From assembly GCF_030159255.1 (NCBI RefSeq), contig NZ_BSCT01000006.1:124001-188000 (forward strand): 64,000 nucleotides of DNA, read 5' to 3'. Below are positions 52,031 through 61,064 of the stretch, in pieces. This stretch comes from Bradyrhizobium sp. SSBR45G. GTDB lineage: Bacteria; Pseudomonadota; Alphaproteobacteria; Rhizobiales; Xanthobacteraceae. The position numbers and the translations under genes are program-made. The notes under the pieces are model-generated. The model was not told the origin of the DNA and did no database searches. It was given only the letters and a program-made list of their open reading frames with translations. Each line of letters opens with the position of its first letter. The first letter of the stretch is position 1.

Positions 52031-52453
52031 ATGCGTACACTCGTTCGACTGATGATGGCAGCTCCATTCGCTGCAATAATGTTCACACCGGCGTTGGCGG
52101 AGGATCATTCGGACATCTGGTACGCCGAGATCCCGTCGACCGCCTACGCCGTTGTGGCCGAAGTCCAGGCCAAGCCCGGAAAGGAATCGGCGTTGCGCGA
52201 TGCGACGGTTCCGCTGATTGCGAAGGTTCGGGCTGAGAGAAACAATCTTCTTTATTTCCTGCAGGAAGATCAGGAACGACCTGGGCGCTTCGTCTTCTAT
52301 GAAATGTTTCGAAGTCTGGACGATTTCGAGGCGCATAACCGCACGCCGCATGTGCAGTCGTGGTTTGCGATCCTAGATGATCTTGCCGACGGTCCGGTCA
52401 AAGTGACCCGCCTGCGCCTCCTCACGAACCATGCCGCAGAGATTTCTCGATGA
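52031..52453 (+). CDS. Antibiotic biosynthesis monooxygenase (ABM)-domain exported protein
   Basis: 140 residues: a signal peptide (about 1-24, MMAAPFAAIMFTPALA) and then an ABM ferredoxin-like domain (YAVVAEVQAKPGKESALRDA, NLLYFLQEDQERPGRFVFYEMF, HNRTPHVQSWF). ABM proteins are cofactor-free monooxygenases or heme/quinol-handling proteins. Export is unusual for them. I chose ATG 52031, with GAGGTG upstream; ATG 52019 is possible. Last gene of the operon. Confidence 0.82.
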   Translation: MRTLVRLMMAAPFAAIMFTPALAEDHSDIWYAEIPSTAYAVVAEVQAKPGKESALRDATVPLIAKVRAERNNLLYFLQEDQERPGRFVFYEMFRSLDDFEAHNRTPHVQSWFAILDDLADGPVKVTRLRLLTNHAAEISR

Positions 52454-52578
52454 ACGGGCTGGTCGTGGCGAACGGAGGCCGCCTGCCGATCGGTCGCGGG
52501 GCCTTAGACCGCCCCAAATGGAAGTCCGACCAACGACATGCTTGCGCATCAAAGAACGCAGGCCAATGAACACTGGTG

Positions 52579-53208
52579 TCATCCGACGTTCCGCAAGGCG
52601 TCCGCCATTCGAACGAGTTCGACAATCGAGGAGGCCTTCATCTTCTGCATCATGTGGCCGCGGTGCAGCTTCACGGTTGCCTCGACGACGTCGATCTCGG
52701 CGGCGATCTGCTTGTTGAGCTTGCCCGATACGACGAGCGTCATGATCTGGCGCTCCCTGTCCGTAAGTGTCGCGTAGCGCGCGGACAGTTCGGCTAATTT
52801 CCCCCCGTCGTCGCGCTGTTGTTCCTTGCGGGCCAGGGCACGATTGATCGCCTCAAGAAGATCCTGTTCTCGGACCGGTTTCGTGAGCACGTCGACAGCA
52901 CCGTTCTTCATGGCGCGGACGGCCATGGCGACGTCGACATGCGCGCTGACGATCACGATGGGGGTGAACTCGCTGGCGCGGATCAGTGCGTCCTGGAATT
53001 CAAGGCCGCTCTGCCCTGGCAGACGGATGTCGAGAACGAGGCAGCTTGCCCTGCTTCGACATTCGCTCGCCATGTAATCCCGCACCGAGCCGAAGGCTTC
53101 GACGGCGAGCTCGACCGACTCGAAGAGGCCACGGAGCGCCTCGCGGACCCCCTCGTCGTCGTCCACGACGGCGACGAGGGGGGGCAATGCGCGGTCGGTC
53201 ACCGGCAT
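52579..53208 (-). CDS. FixJ/NarL-type response regulator
   Basis: 209 residues: a receiver domain (VAVVDDDEGVREALRGLF, phosphorylated Asp in CLVLDIRLPG, Thr/Lys switch in IVIVSAH and LTKPV) and a LuxR-type HTH (ATLTDRERQIMTLVVSGKLNKQIAAEIDVVEATVKLHR). It starts at ATG 53208, with GAGG 7 bases upstream, overlapping the kinase gene by 10 bases, so it is the cognate regulator of that kinase. The order HK then RR on the minus strand fits a FixLJ-like system. Confidence 0.92.
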   Translation of the reverse strand: MPVTDRALPPLVAVVDDDEGVREALRGLFESVELAVEAFGSVRDYMASECRSRASCLVLDIRLPGQSGLEFQDALIRASEFTPIVIVSAHVDVAMAVRAMKNGAVDVLTKPVREQDLLEAINRALARKEQQRDDGGKLAELSARYATLTDRERQIMTLVVSGKLNKQIAAEIDVVEATVKLHRGHMMQKMKASSIVELVRMADALRNVG

Positions 53209-55646
53209 GGGGTTGCCTCGGAAATCATCAATGGAAGAGTGAACGTGACGACGCATCCGTGGGGCTCCTGGTTGGCGGCGCTGATCTGTCCTCCGTGCGC
53301 CTCGACGATCCTCCGTGAGATCGCAAGGCCCATGCCGAGGCCACCGGGCTTGGTGCTGAAGAGCGCGTCGAACATGCGCGCCTGCAGGCCGCTCACGATG
53401 CCAGATCCATTGTCAGCAACCCGAACGACGACCTGATCGTCAGATGCGATCGTCCATCGTACCCAAAGGTGACGCGATGGAACACCTATGTCGCTCATTG
53501 CTTCCGCGCCGTTCATCATCAGGTTCATGACGACCTGCTGCAATTGGATGCGGTCAGCCCAGACCGTGACCGGCATATCGGGTCCCGCTAGAAAGAGGGC
53601 GACGCTGCGCCGTTGCAGTTCGGGACGGACCAGTCGAGCAACGTCCTCGATCGTGCGGCGCAGATCGACGCGCTCCATGCGGGGAGGCGATTTGTCCACC
53701 ATCGCCCTGAGCCCCATGACGATGTCTCCCGCCCTGTGCCCGTCACTCACCACGCGCTCCGCGGCCTCGCGGGCCTTTTGCACGTCCAGCCGTGCGTCGC
53801 TCAACCAGCGAAGACAAGTGCTGGCATTGGTGACGACGGCCATGAGGGGCTGGTTGATTTCATGCGCGATCGAAAGGGCCAGTTCGCCGATGGTGTCGAC
53901 GCGCGTCATCCGCGCGAGTTCGCTCTCGATCTGATGAAGTTGGGCCTCGGCTCTGATCCGATCGTCGATGTCAATGTTGACACCGAACCATTGGGTCAGC
54001 GCGCCATTTTCGTCATGGAATGGATTGGCTCGGATCAGAAACCAGCGGTAGTGGCCATCTGCGCGGCGCAGCCGGGCCTCGATTTCGGCGCTCGTGCCTG
54101 ATTTCACGGTGGCATCCGCGAATTCGATGACTCGTTGCCGGTCGTCCGGATGAATGTGGTCGTGAAATCCGGTTCCTAGAACGTCCTCAGGGTGCATGCC
54201 CGCATAAGCCAGATACTGCTCGCTCCAGAATGTCGTGCCGCCGCGGGTATCTGCGGCCCAGACCAGGCCCGGGATCGAGGAGATGATTTGGAGCAATCTG
54301 TGTTCGCTGGTTCGGAGGGCGGTTCCGCTGACTTTCAGGGCCAGCTCTGCCTGCTCCAGATCCTCCATGTCGACAGCGACCCCGAACCAGCGAACCGCGC
54401 CGTTGGCATCGGTGATCTTGCGTGCCCCGAAATGAAACCAGCGATACTCGCCGTCCCACCGGCGGATGCGGCCGCGGTTCGTGGCGAAGTCGCTGTTGAG
54501 ATCTTCAGACCAGCGGCGCAGCATCGGCTCGACGTCGTCGGGGTGCCAGCAATCGATGTACCCCCAGTCGAGAATGCGCTCGGCCGGCAGACCGACATAG
54601 TCCTGATATTGCTTATTGATGAAGTCCGCGCTGCCATCGAGTCTGGCCGAGAACGCGAGAATGGGCAGCGAGTCGATGATGAGGCTGAGATTTTGCTCGC
54701 TGGCCGCCAGGGCGGCCTGGCTGGCTTTCAGCGCGTCGGCGGTCCGCCTGCGGTCCTCAACGTCGGTGATAACGCCGTACCACCTGACCACATTCCCTGC
54801 CGAATCGACGATTGGATTTTGCCGGAAGGCAAACCAGCGATATTCTCCATCCTTCCGCCGGATGCGTCCCTCCACGTCATGCCCGCGACCGGAGGCCATC
54901 GTCCGTTGCCAGGTTGACAGAAGGTTGTCGCGGTCGTCCGGATGGAAAATTGCGTAAAAATTGAGGCCGCCAACGGCATCGAAAGTGTCTCCGATATAAT
55001 CCAGGAAGTACTGGTTGACGAACTCGACCATGCCGTCCGGCGTTGCGGTCCAAACCAGGGCGGGTATGGTGTCGATGATGAGGCGAAGGCGGTGTTCACT
55101 TTCTGCGAGTTGGGTGCCAGTGAGCTCGTCCGTGCGCGAGGGATCGAGGAGCAAGCGTTCACTCTGTGCGCGGATCTCGCGGCAGGCGAGGGCGGCCTGC
55201 ATGGCGGCCAGTGACAGCAGGGCTTGTTCATCCTGATCCGGAAAGGCGACCCTGCGCGACCCTGCCACGATGTCGCCGATTGTCGCGACGGCGCCCATGG
55301 ACACTCGGGCGATCTGCCAGCGATCGGCACCGATAGCGATCGACGTCGCGGAGCCTCTTTGACGATCGTCGGCTTCCAAAACGGCCGATAGCGCGACACG
55401 CAGGGCCGATGCGTCTTTGGGCGCAGTTGCCGTTGTGCTGACCCTCAGGAAGATATGAGACGTCGCGCTGAATCTGAGACCGATGAAGTCTAGCTCAAGC
55501 AGACCCAGAAGTGCGTCCAGAACGGAGCCCGCAATTCTGGTCGGATCGAAGCGTTCCCATTGTCTGCTCAGAGAGGCGAGCCTGGCCACGCGATCTGACA
55601 TCTGCATGAAATCAATCGCGGTCGGGGACCTGCTGTCAATCTTCAC
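53199..55646 (-). CDS. PAS/GAF sensor histidine kinase
   Basis: 815 residues, apparently soluble. A GAF-like region occupies about 10-170. Three PAS/PAC units follow (each with HPDDR or HPDDVE and a G-YRWF tail), then HisKA with the phosphorylated His in SIAHEINQPLMAVV, and an HATPase domain (NLMMNGAEAM, VADNGSGI, GGLGMGLAISRRIVEAHGG). No transmembrane helices are evident. I see no FixL-type heme histidine assignment, so the signal is unknown. I chose GTG 55646, with GGAGG 5 bases upstream. It is divergent from the alternative oxidase, which could be a target. Confidence 0.9.
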   Translation of the reverse strand: MKIDSRSPTAIDFMQMSDRVARLASLSRQWERFDPTRIAGSVLDALLGLLELDFIGLRFSATSHIFLRVSTTATAPKDASALRVALSAVLEADDRQRGSATSIAIGADRWQIARVSMGAVATIGDIVAGSRRVAFPDQDEQALLSLAAMQAALACREIRAQSERLLLDPSRTDELTGTQLAESEHRLRLIIDTIPALVWTATPDGMVEFVNQYFLDYIGDTFDAVGGLNFYAIFHPDDRDNLLSTWQRTMASGRGHDVEGRIRRKDGEYRWFAFRQNPIVDSAGNVVRWYGVITDVEDRRRTADALKASQAALAASEQNLSLIIDSLPILAFSARLDGSADFINKQYQDYVGLPAERILDWGYIDCWHPDDVEPMLRRWSEDLNSDFATNRGRIRRWDGEYRWFHFGARKITDANGAVRWFGVAVDMEDLEQAELALKVSGTALRTSEHRLLQIISSIPGLVWAADTRGGTTFWSEQYLAYAGMHPEDVLGTGFHDHIHPDDRQRVIEFADATVKSGTSAEIEARLRRADGHYRWFLIRANPFHDENGALTQWFGVNIDIDDRIRAEAQLHQIESELARMTRVDTIGELALSIAHEINQPLMAVVTNASTCLRWLSDARLDVQKAREAAERVVSDGHRAGDIVMGLRAMVDKSPPRMERVDLRRTIEDVARLVRPELQRRSVALFLAGPDMPVTVWADRIQLQQVVMNLMMNGAEAMSDIGVPSRHLWVRWTIASDDQVVVRVADNGSGIVSGLQARMFDALFSTKPGGLGMGLAISRRIVEAHGGQISAANQEPHGCVVTFTLPLMISEATPCR

Positions 55647-56055
55647 GATCGCCTCCAACGCGCGACGAGCGTGCGACCTTCGGGACCGGCGACGATGCTT
55701 GTCGTGAGGGTACCCTGCGGCCGCGCTGTGCGCCAACTCGACTAAGGTAGATCATCCCCTCGACCTAAGCATATGCGCTGAATACCCGCAGGTCTTTGCT
55801 TGGCGGCGCACGCCCTCCTAGCGTGTGCCATGTGCGATCAACTCTGACTGTCGATGGCGTACCCCACTGGCATGCCAGCGACATCCCATCTTCGGACATG
55901 TGAGCCAATCAATGGCCATCTGTCGTTCACCGGGGCCGTTACCATCGCCTTCCGCTCCAGACCAGGGGGCGGACGATGGCGATTGCGGTGGCCGCGGCGG
56001 GACTCCGCTTCTGAAGCGAGGCGAGGAGGCCGTGCGCCCTTCCAAGGAGAACCGG
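55647..56055. other. Divergent intergenic region, kinase / alternative oxidase
   Basis: 409 bases between the kinase start and the alternative oxidase start. It must hold both promoters. I see no strong palindrome or GntR-type site. An in-frame extension of the oxidase frame runs up to 55825, but without a family match, so I treat it as leader. Confidence 0.4.
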
Positions 56056-56817
56056 ATGCCGGATACACCGAACCAACTGCCCGTCCATCGTTTACCAAAA
56101 GGGGTCTCTGACCGCTTTGCGCTCGGCTTCACGAAAGTCCTGCGCTTCGGTGCCGACACGTTCTTTGCAAAACGCTACGGCCACCGCGCCGTGGTGCTCG
56201 AGACCGTTGCCGCGGTCCCCGGCATGGTGGCCGCAACCCTGACCCACCTGAAGTGCCTGCGTCACATGTCCGACGATCATGGCTGGATCCACTCGCTGCT
56301 GGACGAGGCCGAGAACGAGCGCATGCACCTGATGACGTTCGTGGAAATCGCGAAGCCGACTTGGTTCGAACGTATGATGATCCTGGCGGCTCAGTGGGTG
56401 TTTTACCTCGTCTTCTTCGCTCTCTACCTCGTGGCTCCGCGCACGGCTCATCGCGTAGTCGGCTACTTCGAGGAAGAGGCGGTCTGGAGCTACACCTTGT
56501 ACCTCCAGGAGATCGATGAGGGACGAAGCGCCAATCCGCCGGCGCCGGAAATCGCGAAAAGGTACTGGAAGCTCGCGGAGGGCGCGACGTTGCGCGACGT
56601 TGTGCTGATCGTTCGCGCCGACGAAGCGCATCACCGCGACGTAAATCATGGGTTTGCCGACACCTTCGATGGGCTTCAGCTGGATCTGAGCCGGATCGCA
56701 CTGGCGCCGCCGCACGAGCAAAGCCTGGGGATCTTCCACCTCGCCGCGGGACAGAAGGCGTTGAGCGCGATCACCGACGATGCTGCGCCGAGTGGCGCTC
56801 CGCAATCCGTTTTGTAG
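56056..56817 (+). CDS. Alternative oxidase (ubiquinol:O2 oxidoreductase)
   Basis: 253-residue di-iron quinol oxidase that reduces O2 to water without pumping protons, a monotopic inner-membrane protein. All six iron ligands are present: Glu49 (LET), Glu88 and His91 (NERMH), Glu140 (FEEEA), Glu190 and His193 (RADEAHH). Membrane-binding helices are around 106-127. It starts at ATG 56056, with AAGGAG 6 bases upstream. The bacterial form is uncommon and its position next to a PAS two-component system suggests redox or oxygen control. It could act as an overflow for electrons from the P450/ACAD pathway, but this is only an inference. Confidence 0.93.
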   Translation: MPDTPNQLPVHRLPKGVSDRFALGFTKVLRFGADTFFAKRYGHRAVVLETVAAVPGMVAATLTHLKCLRHMSDDHGWIHSLLDEAENERMHLMTFVEIAKPTWFERMMILAAQWVFYLVFFALYLVAPRTAHRVVGYFEEEAVWSYTLYLQEIDEGRSANPPAPEIAKRYWKLAEGATLRDVVLIVRADEAHHRDVNHGFADTFDGLQLDLSRIALAPPHEQSLGIFHLAAGQKALSAITDDAAPSGAPQSVL

Positions 56818-56838
56818 CAAGCGCCTGAAAGGACGGCC

Positions 56839-57519
56839 GTGCAAAACATCGTGCTCGTTCACGGGGCGTGGGTAGATGGTGCCAGCTGGCAATCGGTCTA
56901 TCGCATTTTGGACCAGCGGGGCTATGCGGTGAGTATCGTTCAGAACCCGCTGACCTCGCTCGAAGACGATGTCGCGGCTGCCCGTCGCGTTCTGGATCGC
57001 CAGAGCGGTCCCGCTCTGCTGGTTGGCCATTCCTACGGCGGCGCCGTCATCACCCACGCCGGGGTGGCGGACAATGTCGCGGGCCTCGTCTATGTGGCTG
57101 CCTTCGTCCCGGATATAGGCGAGTCGGTAACGTCCCTTCTCGGGGGCGGGCCGGCAGCGCCGCTGCAGTTGTCGCAGGATAACTTTCTATTCTTCGATAC
57201 GGGACGTTTTCCTCAGGCTTTCGCACACGATTGTGGACCGTCTCAAGCCGCCTTCCTTGCTGCATCGCAGGTTCCAATCGCCGCCAGGGCCTTAGGTACT
57301 CCCCTTTCCCAGGCGGCATGGAAGAGCCGCCCCTGCTTCTACTTGCTGACCACCGATGATCGGATCATTCCACCGTTAGTCCAACGCCAGATGGCGTCCC
57401 GCGCCCGAGCCGAGCTTTGGGAAGTTGCAGCGAGCCATGCGGTACACATCTCGCGACCGATGGCGGTCGCGGACGCGATCGACCAGGCGGCCCGAAACAC
57501 CATAGGTCGTCCGCGATGA
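56839..57519 (+). CDS. Alpha/beta hydrolase (EstC/salicylate-esterase-like)
   Basis: 226 residues, start GTG 56839. Catalytic triad: nucleophile Ser in VGHSYGGAV (about residue 64), Asp in TTDDRIIPP, His in AASHAVHISRP. The N-terminal IVLVHGAWVDGASW is the oxyanion HG motif of this branch (pyrethroid hydrolase/methyl-salicylate-esterase group). It sits 21 bases after the oxidase and its stop overlaps the next start. The ester hydrolysed is unknown. Confidence 0.9.
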   Translation: MQNIVLVHGAWVDGASWQSVYRILDQRGYAVSIVQNPLTSLEDDVAAARRVLDRQSGPALLVGHSYGGAVITHAGVADNVAGLVYVAAFVPDIGESVTSLLGGGPAAPLQLSQDNFLFFDTGRFPQAFAHDCGPSQAAFLAASQVPIAARALGTPLSQAAWKSRPCFYLLTTDDRIIPPLVQRQMASRARAELWEVAASHAVHISRPMAVADAIDQAARNTIGRPR

Positions 57520-58172
57520 CGAAGCTGCTGATCTGCGGAGCAACAGGAGTGGTTGGATCGCGCGTCCTCGCTATCGCTCTTTCGGATCCGCGCGTTGCAC
57601 GGGTCGTCGCGCCAACCAGGCTTCCGGTCGCGGCGCACGTGAAGCTCGAAAATCCGCCATTCGATCGATGGATCGTCCAGCCGCAAGAAAGTCGATGGCA
57701 AGCGGAGAGTGCCGTTTGCGCGTTAGGTACGACGCGGGTCAGGGCTGGTTCCCCAGCCGCCTTCAGGGCGGTCGATTTCGATCTGGTGCTGACAGTTGCG
57801 CAAGACGCTCGAAGGTCGGGTGTTGAACGGTTCGTTTTGGTGTCGTCAGTGGGCGCCGATCCTCGGTCCTATTTTCTTTATACGCGGACGAAAGGGGAAG
57901 TTGAGGCTGCTGTGAAGCAGCTTGCCTTTCCGTCGCTGACGATCGTGCGTCCCGGCTTTTTGGATCAGGAGCGTGTGGAAAGTCGTCCGTTCGAGGATCT
58001 TGTGAGATTGATGCTACGCATCGCGGAGCCGGTCCTCCCAATGTCGGCCAGAGCGAGCTCGGTCGATCGAGTGTCGAGACTATTGATCGAAGCGGCAGTA
58101 AGTGCCGAACGCGGTACACATGTCATAGGTCCGGAGTCGTTGGGGCGAGAAATGCACCGCTTAGACAAATGA
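57516..58172 (+). CDS. NAD(P)-binding protein, atypical SDR (HTATIP2-like)
   Basis: 218 residues, start ATG 57516 overlapping the previous stop (ATGA). It begins with the Rossmann motif LLICGATGVVGSRVL, and FVLVSSVGAD followed by a Tyr-containing YTRTKGEVEAAV (YxxxK) is in the usual place, as in extended/atypical SDRs such as NmrA or HTATIP2. It probably regulates or reduces a quinone-like substrate. Function cannot be assigned further. Confidence 0.82.
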   Translation: MTKLLICGATGVVGSRVLAIALSDPRVARVVAPTRLPVAAHVKLENPPFDRWIVQPQESRWQAESAVCALGTTRVRAGSPAAFRAVDFDLVLTVAQDARRSGVERFVLVSSVGADPRSYFLYTRTKGEVEAAVKQLAFPSLTIVRPGFLDQERVESRPFEDLVRLMLRIAEPVLPMSARASSVDRVSRLLIEAAVSAERGTHVIGPESLGREMHRLDK

Positions 58173-58356
58173 CGTCGAATCATGTCCGGCATAGCCAACG
58201 TCAATCAGCGAAAGCAGCCGCTGAAGGCATCGATCAATGTGTCGTTCTTGACGCAAGAGCGGCGTTGCTTGGTCGAGCTGGAAAAGCTTGTTTCGGCCTT
58301 AGGGGCGCCGTCGTTGTATCTCTTGAAAAGGCAGCCCTGGCGCCGAATTTGACGAT

Positions 58357-58794
58357 ATGCTCACAATGGTTGAGTGGGGGGAGCAGCTGTTGAGCGGTTC
58401 ACCGCGGCAAGTGATGAGCGCGAGTAGCGACGGCGTCCGTCCGTTGCTCAACAGTACCTTGTTTCTCGGAGTCGGCACCGCCTTCATGCTCGCTAACTGC
58501 GACAAACCGTCGGATCATGCGGCGGCAGCTCCCGCGCCGTCGGTGACCGTGGCCCAGCCGACGAAGCGGATGGTCACAGACTGGGATGAGTTCACGGGCC
58601 GTTTCGACGCCGTAGAGCAGGTGCAGATCCGCGCCCATGTGACGGGTTTTGGGACCAAAGTGGCATTCAAGGACGGCGCTATCGTCAAAGTCGGCAACCA
58701 AGTCAAGCTGCTCGGCGCCGAATGCGTCACGATCGCCTACCGCCGCTCGAAGTCCGAGACGCCGGCCTCGACCTATGAGCAGGAGGTTGCGTAG
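58357..58794 (+). pseudogene. Truncated RND efflux periplasmic adaptor (MFP)
   Basis: The first ~110 codons read as the N-terminus of a MexE/AcrA-like adaptor: a lipoprotein-like signal with Cys after LFLGVGTAFMLANC, then PSVTVAQPTKRMVTDWDEFTGRFDAVEQVQIRAHVTG and FKDGAIVKVG. The sequence then changes to unrelated residues and stops, leaving about a third of the normal ~390 residues. No RND pump gene is adjacent. It is a broken gene, perhaps left by deletion at an island border. Confidence 0.75.
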
Positions 58795-58989
58795 GAGCCG
58801 GTTCCCGGACCAATCTGCAATCGCCGCTGACGCGGTGCGATATTGAGGGGCTCGAAGTTGCGGGCCCAAAAGCTCGGCATTCCAATTCTCGACCGCCGAT
58901 GCGGCACCGCAGCGGCATGCCGACTCCACGTCGCCCAGGACTGTATCCAGAACTCGTATCGCGAGCTGGCTCTGATCGGTACGCAGGGT

Positions 58990-59886
58990 CTAGCCGAAGG
59001 CCTGACTGACCACTCCATAGCTCATCGGCGATTGCTTACAGCGCAGGTAGGCACCCTTCATGTCGCTCCACAGCGACATCGTGGTGACGGCATCGAACAG
59101 AGCAAGCCCCGCGCGAGCGAGAAAGTCGCGGAACTCGCCATTGGTCCGGTGAGTGTCCAGCCTCAGGAATTGGCCAGCGTGAGCCGTGACATGCGGCTCC
59201 ACCACCGCGATCGCGTCGCTGTCGTTCGAGGCGACCACCGGGCCGACCACATGGCCGCGTCCAAACCGCCGGCAGATCGCGAACGCCTCCAGCCGTCCCG
59301 CTCGAAACAGGCCAAAGCTGCGCGACTGGGCAAACAGCGCGGTCATGAGCTCGCTTCTCCGCAAACCATAAGCGGACGCGTCGAGATTGATCAGCGCCGG
59401 CAGATCCGCCTCGGTCAGTGTGCGGATGGCGTCCTTTGCAACGGATGCTGCGAGCCGGCTGTTCACTTCACCCTGGCATTGAAACAGCGTTTGTTCGCGC
59501 TTGAAATCGAGTGACCGATAGAGGCGGTAGGCGGCGCGGGTGGCGTTGAGGCGCAGCGTGCGGCCGCCGCATTCAGCCATCACGCGCTTCATCAGCCATT
59601 GGCCTGTGCCAAGCGCCTGCAGACGTGGCGAGGTGATCACCATCCCGACAGCGGAAAATCCATCGCTGTAGGGAAACCACATCGCCGATCCCAAGGCGCG
59701 ACCGATCTCGTCGAGCGCGACGACGCCGCGTCCCATGCTGCGCATGAATTGCCAATCCTCCGCGCGGTGCGGCCACTGGACGGCGATCGACAAGGCGAGC
59801 AACTGCGCGACGTCGACGCTGTCGATATCGGCCAGGTGCATCTCGAATACGTCGACGATGCGCGACTCGACGTCCGGACTGTCCAT
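58990..59886 (-). CDS. GNAT-family N-acetyltransferase (two-domain)
   Basis: 298 residues from ATG 59886. The first GNAT fold contains MVITSPRLQALGTGQWLMKRVM (acetyl-CoA loop, degenerate Q/RxxGxG/A) and TRAAYRLYRSLDFKREQ. A second GNAT-like domain starts about residue 150 (RTLTEADLPALINLDASAYG, AGRLEAFAICRRFGRG). It is the same two-domain architecture as the gene at 63191, with matching blocks (DLPALINLDA, GRGHVVGPVVA). Substrate unknown. ATG 59931 is an upstream alternative. Confidence 0.86.
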   Translation of the reverse strand: MDSPDVESRIVDVFEMHLADIDSVDVAQLLALSIAVQWPHRAEDWQFMRSMGRGVVALDEIGRALGSAMWFPYSDGFSAVGMVITSPRLQALGTGQWLMKRVMAECGGRTLRLNATRAAYRLYRSLDFKREQTLFQCQGEVNSRLAASVAKDAIRTLTEADLPALINLDASAYGLRRSELMTALFAQSRSFGLFRAGRLEAFAICRRFGRGHVVGPVVASNDSDAIAVVEPHVTAHAGQFLRLDTHRTNGEFRDFLARAGLALFDAVTTMSLWSDMKGAYLRCKQSPMSYGVVSQAFG

Positions 59887-60119
59887 GCCTGCTTTCCCTG
59901 TCGGCCGTTCGTTCCGCCGGCCATGCCTCAATCGGCCCCGATGAGGCGCAAGGGAAGCATGGTGCCGTCACGCCGGCATATTGACGCTTCTGAGATCAAT
60001 CTTCGCAACATTCTTCTCAATCCTGTTCTGCATTCAGCACAGACCATGGGCCGTCCCCGCTATGGTCTGAAGGCAGGCGAGGGGGCACAACCAGCCCGAT
60101 CGGCCGTTCGGATGACCGC

Positions 60120-61043
60120 ATGACCTTCCTATTCAACTCCGATGCCAAACGTGGCGCGATCTTTCGCGAGGTGCTTGCCCGCGAACTGCCGGACCTGCCC
60201 TTCGAGATCGATCCGACAAAGGCGGATCCCGCGGCGGTCCGCTACATGATCAGCTGGCTGGTGCCGCCGGATCTCGGCGTCTATCGCAACCTCGAGATCC
60301 TGTTCTCGATCGGCGCCGGCATCGACCAGTTCAACGCCGCCTCGGTGCCCGCAAAGATCAAGATCGTCCGCATGGTGGAGGACGGCATCGTCAGGATGAT
60401 GCAGGAATACGTCACGCTGGCCGTGCTGGCGCTGCATCGGAACTGGCCCGTCTATCTCGATCAGCAGCGCCAGCAGCTCTGGCGCGCCGTCCCGCAGCCC
60501 CAGGCGCAGGAGCGGCGTATCGGCGTGCTGGGCTTGGGGCTGCTCGGGCAGGCGGTGCTGGAGCGGCTCAAGCCGTTCGGCTTTCCATTGTCCGGCTGGA
60601 GCCGCAGTCCGCGCGCGATCGACGGTGTCACGACGCATCATGGCGCTGACGGCCTCGACCGGATGCTGGCGACGACCGACATCCTGATCTGCCTGCTGCC
60701 GCTGACGGATGAGACGCGTGGCCTGCTCAATGCCGAGCTGTTGGCCAAGCTGCCGCAAGGGGCGGCACTGGTGCAGACCGGTCGCGGCGCGCAGCTCGAC
60801 CAGGCGGCGCTGCTCGCTACACTCGACAGCGGACATCTCTCGGGTGCCGTGCTCGACGTGACCGATCCCGAGCCGCTGCCATCGGATCATCCGCTGTGGC
60901 GGCATCCGCGCGTCCTGATCACGCCGCATGTCGCGAGCGTCACGCAGCCGGAAACGGCCGCGCTCGCCGTGGCCGAGAACATCAGGCGGCATCGCGCCGG
61001 GCTCGATCCGGTCGGTCTCGTCGACCGCAGCCGCGGCTACTGA
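60120..61043 (+). CDS. D-2-hydroxyacid dehydrogenase (glyoxylate/hydroxypyruvate reductase A-like)
   Basis: 307 residues. The Rossmann motif [18 protein letters not shown] is at about 138, the catalytic Arg-Glu-His set is in [29 protein letters not shown] and [10 protein letters not shown] (the His is near 280), and there is no extra domain. It reduces glyoxylate or hydroxypyruvate with NAD(P)H in this family. It is divergent from the GNAT gene, with a 233-base gap, and convergent with the amine oxidase. Confidence 0.9.
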   Translation: MTFLFNSDAKRGAIFREVLARELPDLPFEIDPTKADPAAVRYMISWLVPPDLGVYRNLEILFSIGAGIDQFNAASVPAKIKIVRMVEDGIVRMMQEYVTLAVLALHRNWPVYLDQQRQQLWRAVPQPQAQERRIGVLGLGLLGQAVLERLKPFGFPLSGWSRSPRAIDGVTTHHGADGLDRMLATTDILICLLPLTDETRGLLNAELLAKLPQGAALVQTGRGAQLDQAALLATLDSGHLSGAVLDVTDPEPLPSDHPLWRHPRVLITPHVASVTQPETAALAVAENIRRHRAGLDPVGLVDRSRGY

Positions 61044-61064
61044 GGGCCAACCCGCCGGCACGGC

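Noticed and set aside
58182..58352. 56-codon plus-strand frame starting MSGIANVNQ
   Set aside because: No recognisable family and no strong ribosome site; too short to support as a gene.
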